From NCBI GenBank assembly GCA_030680795.1, contig JAUXUL010000011.1, positions 48,928-112,927 of the forward strand: 64,000 nucleotides of DNA, given 5' to 3'. Every line of letters begins with the position of its first letter. The first letter of the stretch is position 1. Below the pieces are notes generated by a model. The model had not been told where the DNA came from and searched no databases. It saw only the letters and a list, made by a program, of their open reading frames with translations. This stretch comes from Anaerolineales bacterium (GTDB taxonomy: Bacteria > Chloroflexota > Anaerolineae > Anaerolineales > Villigracilaceae). The position numbers were made by a program, and so were the translations under genes. This document shows positions 8,130 to 16,143 of this stretch, one piece after another.

Positions 8130-8605
8130 AATACCTGCCGCCAGCTGGATTTGGAATCTAACAGCCTCCTGGCAACATCTTTTGCTTGATCTAAATTGTG
8201 ATTCTCAAAATGGCCGCACTCCCTTATGTTGGCGTAGGGCACTTCCTTCGCAATTAAAATATCGTTTAATACAGCCTCATATACGCCGCAAATTTTTTGC
8301 GCGTCGCCTTCATTTAACAATACAAGATAAAACCCGGTCTGACACCCCATTGGAGCGACGCAGATAAAATTCTCGGGCATGTATTTTCTAAAACCCGCCA
8401 GCAGAAAATGCTCAAATGAATGCAATTCAGTCGTCGACAGGTAACTTATATTTGGCTGGTTGATACGCAGGTCAACGAAATAAACCGCATCACCATTTTC
8501 ACCCTTTGTGATGGATCGCAGCTTTACATGAGGTGCTTTTAGTTTTCTGTGATCAATCTCCCCGACAGTGTGGACTTCCCAGCCCAGTTGTTCAAGACTT
8601 AACAT
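8126..8605 (-). CDS. luxS: S-ribosylhomocysteine lyase LuxS
   Basis: A 159-residue protein with all LuxS landmarks: IDHRKLKAPHVKLRS at the start, the zinc motif HSFEHFL (HxxEH), the active-site region VAPMGCQTGFYLVLL containing the catalytic Cys, and IRECGHFENHNLDQAKDVAR with the third zinc ligand Cys. LuxS splits S-ribosylhomocysteine to homocysteine and DPD, the precursor of autoinducer 2. I choose the ATG at 8605, preceded by AGGAG with a six-base gap, over a TTG at 8611. Finding luxS inside a cyclase/methyltransferase operon suggests a role in clearing the SAH-derived by-product rather than, or besides, signalling. No SAH nucleosidase gene is visible here. Confidence 0.92.
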   Translation of the reverse strand: MLSLEQLGWEVHTVGEIDHRKLKAPHVKLRSITKGENGDAVYFVDLRINQPNISYLSTTELHSFEHFLLAGFRKYMPENFICVAPMGCQTGFYLVLLNEGDAQKICGVYEAVLNDILIAKEVPYANIRECGHFENHNLDQAKDVARRLLDSKSSWRQVL

Positions 8606-8667
8606 AATCAACTCCTAAACTTAATTCAATATAATCAACCGCTTTAACTTAATGGGATACGCGAGTC

Positions 8668-9918
8668 TTAATTCGCTTCAACATATTGGGACAGATGTTT
8701 AAAACTATCCGCCAGGGCTTTTTCCCATGAAGCGACATGGTGATACAACTCAACGGATGCATATCCCGAAAAGCCGTTTTCGTTTAAAGCTTTGAAACTT
8801 GCCTCAAAATCAAGGCTCCCTTCCCCTGGAATTTCGTGATAATGTACGATACCTGTAAGAGTATTAGCCACCATCTTATCCATTAATATTTTGCCGTCTG
8901 AATTTTTGGTTCCTCTTAAATAACCAATTATCGGTTTTGCTCTTTCTAAAACATCAAAGCTTAACCCTGGAACTGAAATTAAATAAGTGAAAATTTCATT
9001 GTCGAATTTGGTTGAGCCGGCGAATAAGCTATTGTAATCAACGTAAACCACCGTCTCTTTAATGTTTGCCCTGTCCGCTACTTGTTCGATCCTTTTCTTT
9101 TGTTCCTTGGCGGGTTGATCGTCATAAAAATAAATTGGGTTTTTCCTGTCAAGCAATAGAAAATCGGCGGTTTCAGGGAAATAGATCAAATACGCCGCAA
9201 AGTCCAAATCGATCTCCATGTTTTCCGACATCTTGATAATTTTTAAGTTATAGCCCTCCTGGGCGTCGGAAACGTGCAAATATCGCGCGTGGGGAGCGGC
9301 TTTTGCCAGAGCGGAAATGTAGTCTTTTTCAGAGCAATAGTTGTGACACAAATCCAAATGCAATTTAAAGTTGGGTGAATTGACTTCGTTGACCAGATCA
9401 ATGCCCTGATCCAGGGTCTCAATAAACATTCCCGGTTCCGGCTCGATCAATAGGGTAATATCCTCTCCGTCCCTGATTTCCCGCAGGCACTGGTGGATGC
9501 TGTCTATCAGCAATTCTTTTGGATTTACCGAAGGATTGATAACATGCTCGTCTCTTATAAAACCACTGCCAAATGTAACGAGCGGAACGCCCAGTTTTCT
9601 GGCGACTTCAATTCCCCTCTTAACCAGATTGATACGGCGCTTTCTGCCAGCCAAATCAATACACATCAAGGAAGGCTCATGTGGTCTGGAAGGCATGAAA
9701 AAATGCGAGGCGGTCGCAACGCAGGCAGGTTTTACTCTTGTTGTTTCAAATCGTTTTTTTATCTTTGCAATGTATTCGTCGGTTATTTCAAATGGATTAA
9801 ACTGGTCGCGATGAAAGGAGAGTTCAATTCCCGGATACCCTGCTTTATCGACAACATCAATTGCATCAAGAAATTCTAAATTTGTTAACCCGAAAGTGCT
9901 ATAACTTAACTTTATCAC
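8668..9918 (-). CDS. Xylose-isomerase-like TIM barrel protein (EboE-like)
   Basis: A 416-residue protein of the sugar phosphate isomerase/epimerase (AP-endonuclease 2) fold. Metal-site elements are visible: LLIEPEPGMFIET (about 155), LHLDLCHNYC (about 190), ARYLHVSDA (about 218), then HYHEIPGEGSLDF and SVELYHH near the C-terminus. Between the LHVSD strand and HYHEIPGEG there are about 130 extra residues not found in small family members. It starts with GTG behind GGAG, and is the first gene of the operon, 56-62 bases before luxS. In ebo clusters a TIM-barrel protein named EboE accompanies EboC and EboD; the equivalence here rests on fold and context only. Confidence 0.72.
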   Translation of the reverse strand: MIKLSYSTFGLTNLEFLDAIDVVDKAGYPGIELSFHRDQFNPFEITDEYIAKIKKRFETTRVKPACVATASHFFMPSRPHEPSLMCIDLAGRKRRINLVKRGIEVARKLGVPLVTFGSGFIRDEHVINPSVNPKELLIDSIHQCLREIRDGEDITLLIEPEPGMFIETLDQGIDLVNEVNSPNFKLHLDLCHNYCSEKDYISALAKAAPHARYLHVSDAQEGYNLKIIKMSENMEIDLDFAAYLIYFPETADFLLLDRKNPIYFYDDQPAKEQKKRIEQVADRANIKETVVYVDYNSLFAGSTKFDNEIFTYLISVPGLSFDVLERAKPIIGYLRGTKNSDGKILMDKMVANTLTGIVHYHEIPGEGSLDFEASFKALNENGFSGYASVELYHHVASWEKALADSFKHLSQYVEAN

Positions 9919-10027
9919 TGGCTCTGCTCCAAAATTATATATATACAGCCATCTATTCTAGCCACTTGATAGATTTGGGTCAAGGGGGATTCCAGCCACC
10001 AGTTGATTCACGCTGCTGCATGGAACC

Positions 10028-10090
10028 TGGACCTTGATATTTGGAACTCGACACCTGACACCTGGCACTTAATCACCTGACACTTGGGTA
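10028..10090. repeat. Word-like tract of GACACCTGACAC type
   Basis: A run of near copies of the word GACACCTG/GACACTTG with slight changes. It starts between genes and runs over the last codons of the helicase gene ending at 10069. The same words occur at 5278-5310, 26417-26452 and 28515-28553. Confidence 0.6.
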
Positions 10091-12162
10091 ATGACCTTCT
10101 GAAACGCCCGCAGCAAAGTCCCGCGTTGCTCGAAGCCAGTCTCACTTAGATCTGCGATTGCCAAAAATATTTTTTCGCGGCATCGGCTGAGCAATCCGCC
10201 CGCCAGACGCGCAAGCGATTTTGTTTCCGCGTTGACTTCATCTGTGTCCATCCACATGCGGCCAGCCTCCCAATGACGGGATAACACATAAGGCTGTGTG
10301 AGCGGTTGCGAGAGGCGTTGTACCCATCCGTTTGAACCGGGGTCGAGCCAGAATTGAATTTTCACAGATCGGTTCATCATTAAGAAGGTATGCGCAGGCG
10401 CAATCAGAATTGCATCTTTATCTTCGTTTCGCCATGATTCCAAATATTGAGCGGCGATCACACCTTCTTCAAGCATGGCAAAGTATTCGCGTCCGAGGTC
10501 GAAGGAGGGGCTGTCCATGTTTACATACGAAGGTTCCATTGCATTGCGAAACTTCTTCATGGATTCGATCAAACTCGCCGCCACACGCACTGCGTCCAAA
10601 TTCAAATGGAAGCCGTAATCAGGCTGCGAGATCACTTCACCGAATAATTTCCGCAGGAAGAAATCCACAGGCAGGGGATTGTTTGAACGATACTCTTCCA
10701 GCCAGTTTCGTAAATTGGTATAGCGCGAGCCGAGAGAATAGGTAATGCGCTCCTGTGTTTCTGATTTTATTTCGTCGAAGGTGGATAGCCGAAAATCTTT
10801 TGACTGATAAACAATTTCAGTTAAGAGTTGTGCGCGGATTAAATCCGTGTTCAAAGCGAACATGAGCGCGTGAGACACGTCAAATTTTGTGGGGCGGATA
10901 TTCCAATGCGGATGCGCCAGCGCAGAAAGTGTAAGTAATGTTTTGCTCGCGGTTTCATCACGCAATGAACGTGACGGGCGGTGCGTGCGCCAGGGAATTT
11001 TTGCTTCCTCCAGGCGGTTTGTAATTGAAAAACGTAATGCGTCTGAAAGATACGGCGCCAGGATGACGATCTCTGAAGGTGAAATACCATCCTCTTCAAC
11101 CAATGACTTAACCCTGCTTGTGATCTCATCCAGCATTTCAGGGTAATAATGTGAAAGGATGAATTCCAGGGTATGGTTTGTATCCATAGCTGGAAAGGAT
11201 TCAGCTCTTATCGCAGAGACAAGCGAGTTGGATAATTGGACGACATTTTCTGATGAGACGAATGATTCGTTGAACTCGATGACTTGACCACACCCTTCGC
11301 TCAATGCCGCGCCTGTAACTGCATCGCCTCCGAGGAAACTTCGATACCCCGCATTATTGTCGTAGATCAATAGGGCCGAGTCAAAATCTGCGAGCCATTC
11401 CCCGATCATGTCATGTGCGCGAGGGATGTCTTCCTCCACGTTGTCATAAATGAGGTGATGATATGTATTCAAAAGATACGCGCGGACTTGCTCCTGCGGC
11501 CACAAAATATCGGTAAAGATTTCGAGCTGAAGAGAGAAATCCAGCAGGTTATGATTCAGGCAGTATTCACGGAAGAGGGTTGCGCATTCCTGAGTGTCCG
11601 CGTAGATGCGCCGTTGGGCTGGGTCGCCAAACCAGGCTGAGTCCAGCCGCGAGCCGATCTCTGTATATGGAAAGCCAACCACTGCGGCTTTGTTTAAATT
11701 GTCCAGGATCTGGGAATACAGGCGGTTGCGATTGATGGTCAGGGATTGAAAGTATCCCTTTTCTTCGAGTAAGGGGCGCACAAGATAAGCCATGTAATAT
11801 TGCGCGGTTTCAAGTGTGAGAAATAGCGGGGGCAGTTCTGGAATTTTGAATCCAGCCGCTTCTGCCGCGATGGGCCAGAACAAGTCACACATGCGTTTGG
11901 CAAGACCGCCAATCGTGGCGGATGTCACCTCTCCGCCAGCGTGTCGCTCGGGGCTGTAAAGCAGATCCAGATATGGCTCTTGTAGAGTCCTCTGGGGCGT
12001 GAGCATGAGAATGGAATTGGCTGGGACGCCCTGTGCGAGCAAGTATCGCATGCGCTCAACGCCTGCCGTAGTTTTCCCCGTCCCGGCCGCGCCCGAGACG
12101 AAGAGTTTAAGGTCAAGGGGAGATTCAATGATCTGACGCTGAAGCAGGTTGAGGGTAGGCAT
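10069..12162 (-). CDS. UvrD/AddB-like helicase-related protein
   Basis: A 697-residue protein with a good Walker A, FVSGAAGTGKTTAGVERM (about residue 25), followed by ILMLTPQRTLQEPYLDLL, typical of motif Ia in the AddB/RecC/UvrD group. The expected Walker B is degenerate: HLIYDNVEEDIPRAHDMI replaces a DExx box. ILAPYLSDALRFSITNRLEE resembles the second helicase half. I see no PD-(D/E)xK nuclease motif or four-Cys cluster at the C-terminus, unlike true AddB. It lies on the same strand as the helicase at 1987-4431, with toxin-antitoxin and ebo-like genes between. The two could work as an AddAB-like pair; this is inference. Confidence 0.65.
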   Translation of the reverse strand: MPTLNLLQRQIIESPLDLKLFVSGAAGTGKTTAGVERMRYLLAQGVPANSILMLTPQRTLQEPYLDLLYSPERHAGGEVTSATIGGLAKRMCDLFWPIAAEAAGFKIPELPPLFLTLETAQYYMAYLVRPLLEEKGYFQSLTINRNRLYSQILDNLNKAAVVGFPYTEIGSRLDSAWFGDPAQRRIYADTQECATLFREYCLNHNLLDFSLQLEIFTDILWPQEQVRAYLLNTYHHLIYDNVEEDIPRAHDMIGEWLADFDSALLIYDNNAGYRSFLGGDAVTGAALSEGCGQVIEFNESFVSSENVVQLSNSLVSAIRAESFPAMDTNHTLEFILSHYYPEMLDEITSRVKSLVEEDGISPSEIVILAPYLSDALRFSITNRLEEAKIPWRTHRPSRSLRDETASKTLLTLSALAHPHWNIRPTKFDVSHALMFALNTDLIRAQLLTEIVYQSKDFRLSTFDEIKSETQERITYSLGSRYTNLRNWLEEYRSNNPLPVDFFLRKLFGEVISQPDYGFHLNLDAVRVAASLIESMKKFRNAMEPSYVNMDSPSFDLGREYFAMLEEGVIAAQYLESWRNEDKDAILIAPAHTFLMMNRSVKIQFWLDPGSNGWVQRLSQPLTQPYVLSRHWEAGRMWMDTDEVNAETKSLARLAGGLLSRCREKIFLAIADLSETGFEQRGTLLRAFQKVITQVSGD

Positions 12163-12233
12163 GAAGCGAGGGTACAGGATGGAGATTGATTTGTCAATAA
12201 GAAGACCACTGACTAGACCGAGAACGATCCTTT

Positions 12234-12257
12234 GTCAATTGGCAGTGGTCAATTGAC
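12234..12257. promoter_or_regulatory. Inverted repeat between helicase and hydrolase genes
   Basis: GTCAATTG, eight bases, then CAATTGAC: a perfect 8-base inverted repeat with a short loop, followed by the 3' end of the dienelactone hydrolase gene. It has no T-run, so it could be a protein-binding site or part of the CAGT-word repeats seen elsewhere. Confidence 0.35.
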
Positions 12258-12270
12258 TATCGTCAAAACT

Positions 12271-12942
12271 TTAATTCAAATACTTTGCGAAGAATTTTTT
12301 CGCGCGTTCCCATGCATCCTTCGATGCCTCGGGTATGTAAACCTGCGGGTCGCTGTTGCGGAAGAAGGCGTGACCTGAATTTGGATACATAATGATCTCA
12401 TGTTCCACACCGACCTCATCCAGAAGTGTATCGAATTCTTTCACAGTTCCAGAGGGAATGGAAACATCTGCATCGCCGAAAAAACCAAGCACGGGCGCTT
12501 TTAGATTTGCGCGCAATTGATCGAAGACGGTCTGCATCCCGCCGCCATAGAAAGTGCAAACCGCATCAAGGGGACGCGTTGTACTTAATAGAAGCGACAT
12601 GCGCCCGCCGAAACAAAATCCCACACTGCCGATCCTGCCGTTGCAATCGGGGTGAAATTTCAATGCATCAAAAAGCGATTCCAAATCTTTGTGTGCGTCG
12701 GGACCATACTTCTGCACAAGTTTCGCGGCAGTATCGCCATCGCCGGGTTGGGCAAGTTCACCATGATAAAGGTCGGGCGCGAAGGCGAGGTAACCTTCCT
12801 TTGCAAAACGGTCTGCAATGGATTTGGTCTGTTCATCCAAGCCCCACCACTCCTGAATGACGATCACTGCGGGCCACGGAGTTTTGCTTTTTGGTTTTGC
12901 GAGATGACCTTGCACGGAACCGAGTTGAATGAGTCCGTTCAT
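12271..12942 (-). CDS. Dienelactone hydrolase family protein
   Basis: A 223-residue alpha/beta hydrolase. The catalytic triad of this family is visible: Cys in GSVGFCFGGRMSL, Asp in LGFFGDADVSI, and His in PNSGHAFFRN. The first strand WPAVIVIQEWWGLDE matches the family. These enzymes hydrolyse dienelactones in aromatic breakdown, but many members have other or unknown ester substrates, and no aromatic-degradation gene is nearby. The ATG at 12942 follows AAGGAGAATATCT; the longer frame to 13023 encodes a hydrophobic leader without a ribosome site and is not used. Confidence 0.87.
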   Translation of the reverse strand: MNGLIQLGSVQGHLAKPKSKTPWPAVIVIQEWWGLDEQTKSIADRFAKEGYLAFAPDLYHGELAQPGDGDTAAKLVQKYGPDAHKDLESLFDALKFHPDCNGRIGSVGFCFGGRMSLLLSTTRPLDAVCTFYGGGMQTVFDQLRANLKAPVLGFFGDADVSIPSGTVKEFDTLLDEVGVEHEIIMYPNSGHAFFRNSDPQVYIPEASKDAWERAKKFFAKYLN

Positions 12943-13035
12943 TAGATATTCTCCTTGTTTTGGATAATGATAATTCAGGATACAGTGGAAGAACAGCTTT
13001 GTCAACAAGGGCAAAATTCTCAATTTGAAAACCGA

Positions 13036-13130
13036 ACATCCACAGATTAGACAGATTTAACAGATTTTCACACGCTTTCTGCATAATTTGCCTGTACCGT
13101 GCTCAGGCGTGCGTGCGAAATCTGTGGATG
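13036..13130. repeat. Inverted repeat with CAGATT words
   Basis: The arms ATCCACAGATT (about 13037) and AATCTGTGGAT (about 13119) are complementary, and the left arm continues with a run of ACAGATT-type words. It fills much of the 12943-13166 spacer between the divergent hydrolase and rplU genes. Apart from this and the promoter downstream I see nothing in that spacer. Confidence 0.45.
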
Positions 13131-13166
13131 ATAAAACCATATTGGGAATTTTCCGTGCGAGAATCG

Positions 13167-13196
13167 TTGACAGGTGCGCCCACTCGCATGTATAAT
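13167..13196 (+). promoter_or_regulatory. Sigma-70-type promoter of rplU-rpmA-rpmE
   Basis: TTGACA at 13167-13172, an 18-base spacer, and TATAAT at 13191-13196: both boxes are perfect consensus. Transcription would start near 13203, giving a leader of about 150 bases before rplU. Confidence 0.8.
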
Positions 13197-13202
13197 ATCA
13201 GC

Positions 13203-13351
13203 CGCTTCAGCCCCGGAGGTTAGAACCGGGGCAGTTGTCTGTAAATAACCCAGCTTCCCCACAGTTCGGCGTAGACCTGCCCTGAGTTCATTGAATGGGT
13301 GTAAGGATCCGCGGAACGCGCGGCGAAGTGAATGACTGGAGATCATAAATA
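13203..13351 (+). ncRNA. Structured 5' leader of the L21 operon
   Basis: The 150-base untranslated leader begins with a strong hairpin, GCCCCGG / CCGGGGC at 13210-13232 with a nine-base loop, and is GC-rich afterwards. Ribosomal operons starting with rplU often carry a leader that one of the proteins binds to limit its own synthesis. Whether this one does so is inferred from place and structure; I cannot match it to a named leader family. Confidence 0.45.
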
Positions 13352-13927
13352 ATGAGAACTGCTATTGTTGAAAGTGGCGGCAAGCAATACCGCGCCGTCG
13401 AAGGCTCCACCATTGATGTGGATCGCCTTGCCCATGAAGTAGGCAAAAAGTTTGACTTTGAACGCGTCCTGCTGATGGTTGACGAAGACGTGGTCATGGT
13501 TGGGACTCCCACCGTGGGTGAGATCAAGGTTTCTGCCACAGTTGTGGAACATGTCAAAGGCCCCAAGGTTACCTCTTTCAAATATCGCCCCAAGAAGCGC
13601 ATCCGTGTAAAGGGTGGGCATCGTCATCAATATACCCGTTTGATGATCGATTTCATTGGCAAGCCCGGTGAAGTACGCAAGGTTGCCAAGAAAGAGACCG
13701 CAGCCAAGGTTGAAATAGACGAAGTGACCGAGGTGAAGGAAAAAGCCAGGGTCGAGAAGCAGGCCAAAGCGCCGAAAGAAGCGGCGAAGAAATCCGAAAA
13801 AGCGACCGTGAAGAAGTCTGAAAAAGCGACCGTGAAGAAATCCGAAAAAGGGCCCGCGAAGAAGACTGCGGTAACAAAAAAACCGACTTCCAAGTCGTCT
13901 ACAGCCAAGAAGACTGAAAAGAAGTAG
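13352..13927 (+). CDS. rplU: Ribosomal protein L21 with a long basic tail
   Basis: The first 103 residues are a normal L21 (TAIVESGGKQYRAVEGSTID near the start; FKYRPKKRIRVKGGHRHQYT, the rRNA-binding end), a 23S rRNA-binding protein of the large subunit. After it comes a tail of about 88 residues of Lys, Ala, Ser and Glu with three copies of an 8-residue KKSEKATV-type unit encoded by a 24-base repeat (13790-13861). Most L21 proteins stop near residue 103. The tail is probably disordered and basic enough to contact RNA. First gene of rplU-rpmA-rpmE, behind a consensus promoter. Confidence 0.97.
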   Translation: MRTAIVESGGKQYRAVEGSTIDVDRLAHEVGKKFDFERVLLMVDEDVVMVGTPTVGEIKVSATVVEHVKGPKVTSFKYRPKKRIRVKGGHRHQYTRLMIDFIGKPGEVRKVAKKETAAKVEIDEVTEVKEKARVEKQAKAPKEAAKKSEKATVKKSEKATVKKSEKGPAKKTAVTKKPTSKSSTAKKTEKK

Positions 13928-13939
13928 AGTGAGGTAGAA

Positions 13940-14200
13940 ATGGCACATAAAACAGGCGGCGGATCAACCCGCAACGGCCGTGACAGTAACTCCCAACGCC
14001 TGGGTGTAAAGCGTTACGCCGGCCAATTTGTCCTTTCTGGCAATATTCTTGTGCGCCAACGCGGCACCAGGATCAAGCCAGGTATTAATGTATTGGTTGG
14101 AAAAGATGATACCTTGTTCGCGATTGCGGACGGGATCGTGATGTTCGATGTTGTGCATGGCCGCAAGCGTGTCAATATCGTCCCCGCTAAGGTTGAATAA
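13940..14200 (+). CDS. rpmA: Ribosomal protein L27
   Basis: An 86-residue L27 with the expected start [21 protein letters not shown] and the core [21 protein letters not shown]. Its N-terminal tail reaches the peptidyl transferase centre. There is no cleavable N-terminal extension like that of Firmicutes. It follows rplU by 12 bases with GAGGTAG before the ATG, and the next gene starts one base after its stop. Confidence 0.98.
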   Translation: MAHKTGGGSTRNGRDSNSQRLGVKRYAGQFVLSGNILVRQRGTRIKPGINVLVGKDDTLFAIADGIVMFDVVHGRKRVNIVPAKVE

Positions 14201-14201
14201 G

Positions 14202-14708
14202 ATGAAAGCAGAAATCCATCCTACAGTTTATGAAGCGAACGTGTCCTGCGCTTCGTGTGGTAAAGCGTGGGTGACCACTTCCACCAAAAAAGAATTGCGC
14301 ATTGACGTGTGTTCGAATTGTCACCCCTTCTTTACCGGTGAGTCTTCAAGGCTTCTTGATGTTGAAGGTCAGGTGGACCGCTTCTACAAGAAACTTTCTG
14401 CCCGCCAGACCTATGTGGAACAGCAAAAATCCAAGGAAGAGTCTTTGACTTCCCCTGATCGCTCGATTGACGATCTTGGCCTCGCACCTCGTGCAGTGGA
14501 TGCGCTCAAGAAAGCCGGCCTTTTGACCATTGGTCAGATCATTGCAAAACTTGGCGAAGGCGATGCCTCGCTTTTGGAGATCGCTGGCTTTGGTCAGTCT
14601 TCATTGACTGCAGCCAAGAAGAAACTGCGCTCGCTGGGATTTGAAATTCCAGAAGTACTCAAGTCTTCCAAGGTCAAAAAAGCCGCTGAATCCGAAGCAG
14701 GTGAGTAG
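14202..14708 (+). CDS. rpmE: Ribosomal protein L31 fused to an RNA-polymerase alpha-CTD-like domain
   Basis: 168 residues. Residues 1-75 are a zinc-type L31: [20 protein letters not shown], then [13 protein letters not shown], with cysteines in CxxC pairs. Residues about 83-150 ([51 protein letters not shown]) follow the alpha subunit C-terminal domain of RNA polymerase closely, including the DDL-L-R-LK start, the IG turn and the G-x-x-SL motif. L31 is normally about 70 residues. The start at 14202 is one base after the rpmA stop; upstream in-frame starts lie inside rpmA. The added domain could bind DNA, RNA or other proteins; function unknown. Confidence 0.9.
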   Translation: MKAEIHPTVYEANVSCASCGKAWVTTSTKKELRIDVCSNCHPFFTGESSRLLDVEGQVDRFYKKLSARQTYVEQQKSKEESLTSPDRSIDDLGLAPRAVDALKKAGLLTIGQIIAKLGEGDASLLEIAGFGQSSLTAAKKKLRSLGFEIPEVLKSSKVKKAAESEAGE

Positions 14709-14760
14709 GTTTTTCCCCCTACGGGGGACTTTGTCAGAGATAGGTTTCTCAGGTAAACTA

Positions 14761-14794
14761 GACAGGCAGATGCACAAAGCGTCTGCCTGTTTTC
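14761..14794 (+). terminator. Intrinsic terminator after rpmE
   Basis: ACAGGCAGA and TCTGCCTGT form a nine-pair stem with an eleven-base loop, followed by TTTTC. A shorter hairpin, CCCCCTACGGGGG, lies just upstream at 14716-14728. The remaining spacer to tdk has a CCCCTTCGGGG-type palindrome at about 14822-14841. Confidence 0.7.
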
Positions 14795-14913
14795 ATAATT
14801 CAGCTATCCCGAATCCCCGGCCCTTCCCCCGAAGGGGATTAGGGTAGGGCCGTAACATTAGATTATGAGCAAAATCACCAATACCCTTTCTGAATGAAAG
14901 GGGGAGAGGTTTT

Positions 14914-15483
14914 ATGAAGCATACCCATGGTTTAATTGAGGTTATCTGTGGTTCAATGTTCAGCGGCAAGACGGATGAACTGATCCGCAGGCTTGTAAGA
15001 GCAACAATCGCGAGGCAAAAAGTACAGGTGTTCAAGCCTGCTATTGACGTGCGTTACACAATTGAAAAAGTGGCTTCTCACACCGGCTCCACTTTTGATG
15101 CAATTCCTGTTCGAAAAGCCGCAGACATTCGTACGAAACTGGATAACGACACAACCGTTGTCGGTATTGACGAAGCGCAGTTCTTTGACCCCGAAGTGGT
15201 AACCGTCGCCCAGGAATTGGTCTCGCGTGACGTGCGGGTGATCGTCGCCGGCCTAGATATGGATTTTCGAGGTGAACCTTTTGGTTCCATGCCGGCGCTG
15301 ATGGCTGAAGCGGAAGATGTCTTGAAGCTCCATGCCATTTGCATGGTCTGTGGCGATAATGCCTCCCGTACACAACGATTGGTCAATGGCAAGCCAGCCC
15401 GTTATGATGAGCCGATTGTGATTGTCGGCGCATCCGAATTATATGAAGCGCGTTGCCGTCAGCATCACGAGGTTCCGCGCTAG
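14914..15483 (+). CDS. tdk: Thymidine kinase (type II)
   Basis: A 189-residue enzyme that phosphorylates thymidine with ATP. It has the P-loop [14 protein letters not shown] near the N-terminus, the DEAQFFD Walker B segment (about residue 88), the [13 protein letters not shown] loop, and the zinc lasso cysteines (CMVCGDNAS, and a Cys near the C-terminus). The length is normal for type II enzymes. GGGAGAGG precedes the ATG. The next gene, hpt, continues a nucleotide salvage theme. Confidence 0.96.
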   Translation: MKHTHGLIEVICGSMFSGKTDELIRRLVRATIARQKVQVFKPAIDVRYTIEKVASHTGSTFDAIPVRKAADIRTKLDNDTTVVGIDEAQFFDPEVVTVAQELVSRDVRVIVAGLDMDFRGEPFGSMPALMAEAEDVLKLHAICMVCGDNASRTQRLVNGKPARYDEPIVIVGASELYEARCRQHHEVPR

Positions 15484-15523
15484 TTCTTTTCTACCGGTCT
15501 ATGTTTTTACCTGTATGCTATAT

Positions 15524-15552
15524 ATAAGTACACACGTAGACAAGTACACAGG
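15524..15552. repeat. Word-like tract of GTGTAC/GTCTAC type upstream of hpt
   Basis: Repeats of AGTACACACGTAGACA-like words. Read on the other strand they match the GTTTACCTGTGTACGTG words at 46117-46152 and relatives at 18355-18384 and 33409-33437. Three of the four tracts lie directly before a start codon. Confidence 0.5.
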
Positions 15553-15561
15553 AATATACTC

Positions 15562-16119
15562 ATGCAAGACTATCAGGATGTACTAGCTGAAATTTTAATA
15601 GATGCAGACACCCTCCAGGCGCGCGTCAAAGAGCTGGGCGCTCAGATCAGCACGGATTATTCCGCTGAAGACCTTCTGCTGATTTGCATCCTGCGCGGCG
15701 GCGTGTCATTCATGGTTGACCTGAGCAGGCACATTACCATACCGCACATGATGGATTTCATGGCAGTCTCATCCTATGGCGCGGGCAAGCGTGAAGCAGC
15801 AGGCTCTGCGCGCGTCACGCTCGATCTGCAAACAGATATTCGCGGCAGGAATGTACTGCTTGTTGAAGATATAGTAGATAGCGGACATACCATCTCAGCC
15901 GTTCTGCAAATGCTCGAAACCCGCCAGCCAAAGACCCTGAAAGTTTGCGCGCTGCTCGATAAACCCGAACGACGCGAAGCGCATGTTCCCATTCATTATC
16001 TTGGATTCACCATTCCAAATAAATTTGTATTTGGTTATGGGCTTGACCTGGATGAGTATTATCGCAACCTGCCTTTCGTCGGTGTGGTTGACCTGGATAA
16101 ATATAAGCCAGCCTCCTGA
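15562..16119 (+). CDS. hpt: Hypoxanthine phosphoribosyltransferase
   Basis: A 185-residue type I phosphoribosyltransferase that makes IMP or GMP from the base and PRPP. The PRPP loop VLLVEDIVDSGHTISAVL is clear at about residue 98, with LLICILRGGVSFMVDL (the second conserved loop) before it and VFGYGLDLDEYYRNLPF at the end, which contacts the base and metal. A tract of GTACAC-type words lies at 15524-15552 between a short spacer and the start codon. Confidence 0.94.
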   Translation: MQDYQDVLAEILIDADTLQARVKELGAQISTDYSAEDLLLICILRGGVSFMVDLSRHITIPHMMDFMAVSSYGAGKREAAGSARVTLDLQTDIRGRNVLLVEDIVDSGHTISAVLQMLETRQPKTLKVCALLDKPERREAHVPIHYLGFTIPNKFVFGYGLDLDEYYRNLPFVGVVDLDKYKPAS

Positions 16120-16143
16120 TGATTGATTTGGCTGGGGATTAAA

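Noticed and set aside
13343..13974. Phe- and Leu-rich open frames on the minus strand over rplU
   Set aside because: They are the reverse reading of the Lys-rich tail of L21 and have no start signals.
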